From a bacterium (lineage in GTDB: Bacteria > Bacillota_I > Bacilli_A > Acholeplasmatales > JAEDCM01), in NCBI GenBank assembly GCA_024694145.1, contig JAILKD010000041.1, positions 1-49,160 on the forward strand: a DNA stretch of 49,160 nt, in the 5' to 3' direction. A program made the position numbers and the translations under genes. The notes below the pieces were generated by a model, which saw nothing but the letters and a program-made list of their open reading frames with translations, was not told the DNA's origin and did not search any database. The number at the start of each line of letters is the position of its first letter. The first letter of the stretch is position 1. Positions 44,849 through 49,160 of this stretch are shown here, piece after piece.

Positions 44849-44877
44849 ATTCTACTACAAAACTACACATATTTCAA
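44849..44877 (-). promoter_or_regulatory. Promoter of the pepV leader RNA
   Basis: Read leftward: TTGAAA (44872-44877), 17-nt spacer, TAGAAT (44849-44854). Confidence 0.6.
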
Positions 44878-44894
44878 TACTTTTTTTAAATATA

Positions 44895-44903
44895 TGTTAT
44901 AAT
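44895..44903 (+). promoter_or_regulatory. Promoter of the helicase gene (extended -10)
   Basis: TGTTATAAT at 44895-44903, 17 bp before the ribosome binding site region GGGTGAAG. Confidence 0.55.
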
Positions 44904-44920
44904 ATTTTTGGGTGAAGTTT

Positions 44921-47200
44921 ATGGAGCTAATTTTAGCGGTAAAAGAAATTGTAAAATTCCTTTATTCTACCGGTGATTTGTCTAATGAACTTAATAGAGA
45001 TCAAATTGGAAGTGAAATACATTCTTACTGGCAAAGCCTTTATAGAAGGGATATTGACAAGAAAGAATTTTACGTTAAAAAAAGTTTCAAACTTCTAGAT
45101 TATGATATAACTGTGCATGGTTTTATTGATGGTGTTTTAGATAATGGATTGACTATTGAAGAGATAAAAACAGCTTTTATTGATTTAAAAGATATAACCG
45201 TTAAAAAGGAACATTTAGCACAAGCAATGATGTATGGATACTTATATCTATTAGATAATAAAATGGATAATTTAGATATAAGGGTTACATATATTCACTT
45301 CGAAAAAAAGAATGAACTAATATTTGACTATAATTATAGTTTCAATGAACTTGAAGAGTTCTTCTTCAATTCATTAAACGAATATATTAGTTGGATTAAT
45401 AAACTTGATACCCACAGCTTAGAATTAATTAAAAGTGTTAAAGAATTAACTTTTCCTTTTCCAAACTATAGGAAAAATCAATTAAAATTTATTAATGATT
45501 GTTATAACAATATTAAAGAAAATAATACTTTATTTGCAATAGCTCCAACTGGTGTTGGAAAAACTATCTCAACACTATTTCCATCAGTAAAATCAATTAC
45601 TGAACCCAAAACTAAAATATTTTATTTAACCGCTAAAACAAGCGGTAAAACTGTTGCGCTAGATACTGTTAAAATGTTTATAAATAATAACTGCAAAATA
45701 AAAGCAATCGAACTAACCGCAAAAGAAAAAATGTGTGTTACAGGTGATAAATTATGTAACCCAGAAAAATGCATATATATGATTGGGTACTATGAAAAAC
45801 TAAAGCAAGCTATTTATGATATGTATGATAATAAAGATATAATAGATAGAAAAACGATAATGGATAAAGCTATTGAATATAAAATATGTCCTTTTGAATA
45901 TCAATTAGATTTATCAAATTATGCAGATATTATAATAGGTGATTATAATTATGCATTTTGTCCAAGAACTCACTTGGAACGTTATTTTGACACATTCGAT
46001 TATAAACAAATATTATTAATAGATGAGGCACATAACTTAATTAATAGATCAAAAGAAATGTATTCCGCAACTATTTGTTTAAATGATGTTAATTTTTTAG
46101 GTGAATATTTATCAAAATATGCACCATCTATTTCAAAATTAGTAGATAGATTCTATGATGTAGTTAATCTATATGATAGAGATTTTAATTATATTGACGA
46201 AATACCTTTTGACTTTTTAGATTTAATTAGAAAGATAGTTTCAAAATCAGAAAAAGTTCTTCTATCAACCAAAGCTAAAAAGATTAGAGATACTGCTCTA
46301 CCATATTATTTTAATTTAAAGAATTTCCTCAAAATAAGCGATTATTTTGACTCTGACTTTAAGTTTGTAATAGATTATGATATTTATTCAATAAAATGCT
46401 TAGATGCATCAAAATTTATTAATAAAACTATATCTGAGCATTCTATTAGTCAAATATTCTTTAGTGCTACAATGTATCCTATCGATTATTATAAAAACTT
46501 AATTAATACAAATTTAGGTGAAAATGTCACAATTCCTAACCCCTTCCCTAGGGAGAACCTATTACTTATAGTAAGAAAAAACACTTTCACAAAATATAAT
46601 GATAGATTACAAAGCATTAATGATATAATAGATTGTATAGAGGAGCTAGTTAAATACAAAGTAGGTAACTACATTGTATTCTTTCCATCATACGAATATA
46701 TGAACTTAGTTGTTGAAAGTTTAGATAATCCAAGTTATGAATGTATTATTCAAACTAAAAATCTAACTGATGATGAAAAAGAAGGAATATTAAATGAGTT
46801 TAAAGATAGTTCTTCTACTAAAGTTGGTTTCTTTATAATGGGAAGCGTATTTAGTGAAGGAATTGATTATTTTGGTGATATGCTTAGTGGTGTAATGATC
46901 GTTAGTGTATGTCTACCTCCATTTGATGATTATAATAACATGCTTAAAGATTATTATGATAATACAAATAGAGATGGCTTGCTATATGCATATCATATTC
47001 CAGGTATATCAAAAGTAATTCAATCTGTTGGAAGACTCATTAGAAGTGAAACAGATAAAGGTGTAGCTATTTTATATGATGATAGATTTAGTTATTCAAA
47101 TTATAAAAAGCTTCTTCCAGAATCATGGGCAAACGCGAAAACTGCTTATAGCAATTTAGATGTTAAAAAGCATATAAGCATTTTCAAAAATAGACAATAA
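44921..47200 (+). CDS. PD-(D/E)XK nuclease fused to a Rad3/DinG-type helicase
   Basis: 759 residues. The N-terminal 170 residues resemble RecB/Cas4-type nucleases: VHGFIDGVLDNG (Asp), EIKTAF (Glu-x-Lys) and HLAQAMMYGYLYL (Q-x3-Y). The helicase has Walker A APTGVGKT near residue 207 and the Asp-Glu-Ala-His box LLIDEAHNL. Four cysteines that could hold an iron-sulphur cluster are C272, C279, C284 and a later ICPFEY Cys, placed from the sequence by eye. The C-terminus carries QSVGRLIRSETDKG. A repair or DNA-processing role is expected. Start 44921 follows GGGTGAAG. Confidence 0.85.
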   Translation: MELILAVKEIVKFLYSTGDLSNELNRDQIGSEIHSYWQSLYRRDIDKKEFYVKKSFKLLDYDITVHGFIDGVLDNGLTIEEIKTAFIDLKDITVKKEHLAQAMMYGYLYLLDNKMDNLDIRVTYIHFEKKNELIFDYNYSFNELEEFFFNSLNEYISWINKLDTHSLELIKSVKELTFPFPNYRKNQLKFINDCYNNIKENNTLFAIAPTGVGKTISTLFPSVKSITEPKTKIFYLTAKTSGKTVALDTVKMFINNNCKIKAIELTAKEKMCVTGDKLCNPEKCIYMIGYYEKLKQAIYDMYDNKDIIDRKTIMDKAIEYKICPFEYQLDLSNYADIIIGDYNYAFCPRTHLERYFDTFDYKQILLIDEAHNLINRSKEMYSATICLNDVNFLGEYLSKYAPSISKLVDRFYDVVNLYDRDFNYIDEIPFDFLDLIRKIVSKSEKVLLSTKAKKIRDTALPYYFNLKNFLKISDYFDSDFKFVIDYDIYSIKCLDASKFINKTISEHSISQIFFSATMYPIDYYKNLINTNLGENVTIPNPFPRENLLLIVRKNTFTKYNDRLQSINDIIDCIEELVKYKVGNYIVFFPSYEYMNLVVESLDNPSYECIIQTKNLTDDEKEGILNEFKDSSSTKVGFFIMGSVFSEGIDYFGDMLSGVMIVSVCLPPFDDYNNMLKDYYDNTNRDGLLYAYHIPGISKVIQSVGRLIRSETDKGVAILYDDRFSYSNYKKLLPESWANAKTAYSNLDVKKHISIFKNRQ

Positions 47201-47217
47201 AGATAAGGAGGGGTTAT

Positions 47218-49128
47218 ATGAACATATTACTACAAGTAGCTGGATTCTTTGTTATGATTGTAATATTTATATTTTACTTTTATGATAGAGATGCCGCTGT
47301 AAAATCAAATAGATTATTCTTATACCAAAGTATAGCTATAACTATTTCAATATTCTTAGATATATTTTCTATAGTTATGTTTAACACCCCTGAACTAACT
47401 TATTCTGGGTTAGCTTATGGATCTGGTAAGTTATATTTAGTATCTTGTCTAACAGTTGCTTTCTTTGGACTCTTCTACGTTTTAGGAGATTCATATTTAT
47501 CTAAAAAGCTTTATGTGATTGTTAAATATGCCGCAATCACATTATTAGTTATAGGCATTATTCTATCTTTATCATTAAGGCTAGATATTACATATGATCC
47601 TGATGGTTTAAATGATTTTACTGGTGGACCTTCTGTAATTGTTACTTATATAATTACTTTTATATTTATGTTATCTACATTAATAATAGCTATAATCAAC
47701 AGAAAGAAAATGTATAAGAAAAGATTTATAGGCGTATGTATTTTCCTTGGAACTTGGACACTTGGTGCAAGCGTGCAAGCTGTTGTAAATTACTTTTTCA
47801 GTAATAGTGGTGTTGTAATATTATCAGTATCATTTGCTGAAACACTTGGTGCATTAGTAATATATATCATGCTTGAAAACCCAGCATTAAATATTGATAG
47901 AGTAACAAACGCTCTAACTCATAGAGCATTTGAAGAATATTTAGAAGATTGTATTAAAAAGAAAACAAAAACCGAATTTGTTGTTGTTGATTATGATAGT
48001 ACTATTGCATCATCTATTATGGGTTATAATGATTTTTCTAAGGCATTTACTGATGTTTTAAAAGAATTTAAGCCTAGAAAAGTATTTAAAAACGATAGAG
48101 ATAACTTTGTAATTGTTAGAAACGATTTAACTAAAGAATCACTTGCTTCTGCTATATATCATTTTAAAGAAATGATTTATACAAGAAATAATATTAAAAC
48201 TGAAATACCTTTTAAAGTAATGCATTTTAAAGATTTATCATTATTTTATGATCACGAAGATATATTAGATTCAATTGATTATATGGTTGATAATATTTCA
48301 AAATATAAAAACGAAGTAATTGATGTAAATAAAGATGTTGTAGATAAGATACATGATAAATTCTTAATGGACAAAAAGTGTGATTTAGCTTTCTTAAATA
48401 AAAAAATCGAAGTTTATTTACAACCAATTTATTCAAATGAAGATGGTGCATTTACTGCTGCTGAAGCCTTAGTTAGATTAGTTGATGAGGATGGCAGTTT
48501 GATTTACCCTAAATCATTTGTTGAAGAAATGGAAAAAGATGGTAGAATTATCGAATTAGGTAAAATCGTATTTGAGGATATATGTAAATTCATTAGCGAA
48601 AATGATATGGAAAAACTTGGATTACATTATATTGAGGTAAACTTATCAGCAATACAATGTATGCAAGAAAACTTAGCTGATACATACATTAATATTATGG
48701 AAAAATATAAGATTAAGCCTAAGTATATAAATCTAGAAATTACTGAAACCGCAAAATCAACTAGAAATACACTTCTAAAGAATATGGATATATTAAAAGA
48801 ATATGGCGTGTCTTTCTCACTTGATGATTTTGGTACAGGTAACTCTAACTTAAATTATATAGTTGAAATGCCTGTTGATATTGTTAAATTTGATAAAGAT
48901 ATGGTTGATTCATATTTTGAAGATAGAATTGCTTTATATGTAATGAATTCAACTATTAATATGATTAAAGGTTTAGGACATAAGATTGTATTTGAAGGTA
49001 TTGAAGAACTTGAACAATTAAATCAAATTCAATTAATGAATGTAGATTATATTCAAGGTTATTATTACAGTAAACCGATTGATAAAGAATCATTTATAAA
49101 GTTTATAATAAATAATAAGAAAAAATAA
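47218..49128 (+). CDS. EAL-domain cyclic-di-GMP phosphodiesterase, membrane anchored
   Basis: 636 residues. About seven N-terminal membrane segments (to about residue 222), a GGDEF-like domain (about 225-345) that has lost its signature (KNDRDNFVIV where GGDEF is expected), and a C-terminal EAL domain (about 395-636). The catalytic set looks complete: EALVRL, VNLSAIQ, LEITET, DDFGTG, FDKDMV, FEGIEE and QGYYYSKP. It should hydrolyse c-di-GMP to pGpG, with the degenerate GGDEF perhaps binding GTP as a sensor. GGAGGGG is the ribosome binding site, 17 bases after the helicase. Confidence 0.92.
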   Translation: MNILLQVAGFFVMIVIFIFYFYDRDAAVKSNRLFLYQSIAITISIFLDIFSIVMFNTPELTYSGLAYGSGKLYLVSCLTVAFFGLFYVLGDSYLSKKLYVIVKYAAITLLVIGIILSLSLRLDITYDPDGLNDFTGGPSVIVTYIITFIFMLSTLIIAIINRKKMYKKRFIGVCIFLGTWTLGASVQAVVNYFFSNSGVVILSVSFAETLGALVIYIMLENPALNIDRVTNALTHRAFEEYLEDCIKKKTKTEFVVVDYDSTIASSIMGYNDFSKAFTDVLKEFKPRKVFKNDRDNFVIVRNDLTKESLASAIYHFKEMIYTRNNIKTEIPFKVMHFKDLSLFYDHEDILDSIDYMVDNISKYKNEVIDVNKDVVDKIHDKFLMDKKCDLAFLNKKIEVYLQPIYSNEDGAFTAAEALVRLVDEDGSLIYPKSFVEEMEKDGRIIELGKIVFEDICKFISENDMEKLGLHYIEVNLSAIQCMQENLADTYINIMEKYKIKPKYINLEITETAKSTRNTLLKNMDILKEYGVSFSLDDFGTGNSNLNYIVEMPVDIVKFDKDMVDSYFEDRIALYVMNSTINMIKGLGHKIVFEGIEELEQLNQIQLMNVDYIQGYYYSKPIDKESFIKFIINNKKK

Positions 49129-49151
49129 GCCAAATTTTGGCTTATTTTTAT
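49127..49151 (+). terminator. Terminator of the helicase-EAL operon
   Basis: AAGCCAAA (49127-49134) / TTTTGGCTT (49135-49143) followed by ATTTTTATT. It overlaps the EAL stop codon. Confidence 0.75.
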
Positions 49152-49160
49152 TATCCCTTA

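Overview
The window is about 49 kb of AT-rich chromosomal DNA from a low-GC Gram-positive bacterium (Firmicutes/Bacilli grade). The evidence is the gene content: a B-type RNase P RNA, parE/parC divergent from plsY, xerD followed by deoB, a YneF-type protein, and AGGAGG-like ribosome binding sites. TGA is used as a stop (for example in parC and trmB), so this is not a UGA-Trp Mycoplasma. A gut lineage near Erysipelotrichales or RF39 is plausible but is inference. No tRNA, CRISPR array, prophage or insertion sequence was seen.

Layout. Bases 1-22479 are read almost entirely rightward: pnp (cut at the window edge), a uracil permease with a structured leader, a divergent TetR gene and a two-ATPase/one-permease ABC exporter, a toxin-antitoxin cassette, upp, a truncated AraC gene, a lipoprotein with a homopolymer frameshift, rnpB, lepA, a lipoprotein metallopeptidase, small membrane proteins, hemW, xerD-deoB, and two tandem mgtE genes. 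Bases 22507-23924 hold no gene. From 25037 to 44704 most genes read leftward: parE-parC-nucleoside kinase-(degenerate Fic-like regulator), YneF, sirtuin/DUF308-like/HAD, rsmD-coaD, and a five-gene operon pepV-trmB-hypothetical-glmS-MacB-like ABC. plsY, a small ferredoxin and a lipoprotein are the rightward exceptions. The end holds a nuclease-helicase fusion and an EAL phosphodiesterase, both rightward.

The most informative observation is in the gene-free stretch. At 23643-23670 there is a 28-bp site that matches, from memory, 25 of 28 positions of the Bacillus subtilis dif site, on the minus strand. It lies at the point where the two blocks of convergent genes meet, and xerD is encoded 6 kb away. 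This window therefore very probably spans the replication terminus.

Other points of interest: (i) a RelB/DinJ-type antitoxin and the downstream XRE regulator share a near-identical C-terminal tail, encoded by a 29-bp direct repeat, on either side of a frameshifted RelE/ParE-like toxin; (ii) the toxin and a lipoprotein are each broken by a one-base change in a poly-A run; (iii) two short transcripts with mutually exclusive hairpins lie upstream of the uracil permease and of the M20 dipeptidase; (iv) a 71-bp tandem repeat lies upstream of rsmD. Start codons were moved from the longest ORF to the one with a good ribosome binding site wherever the two differ.
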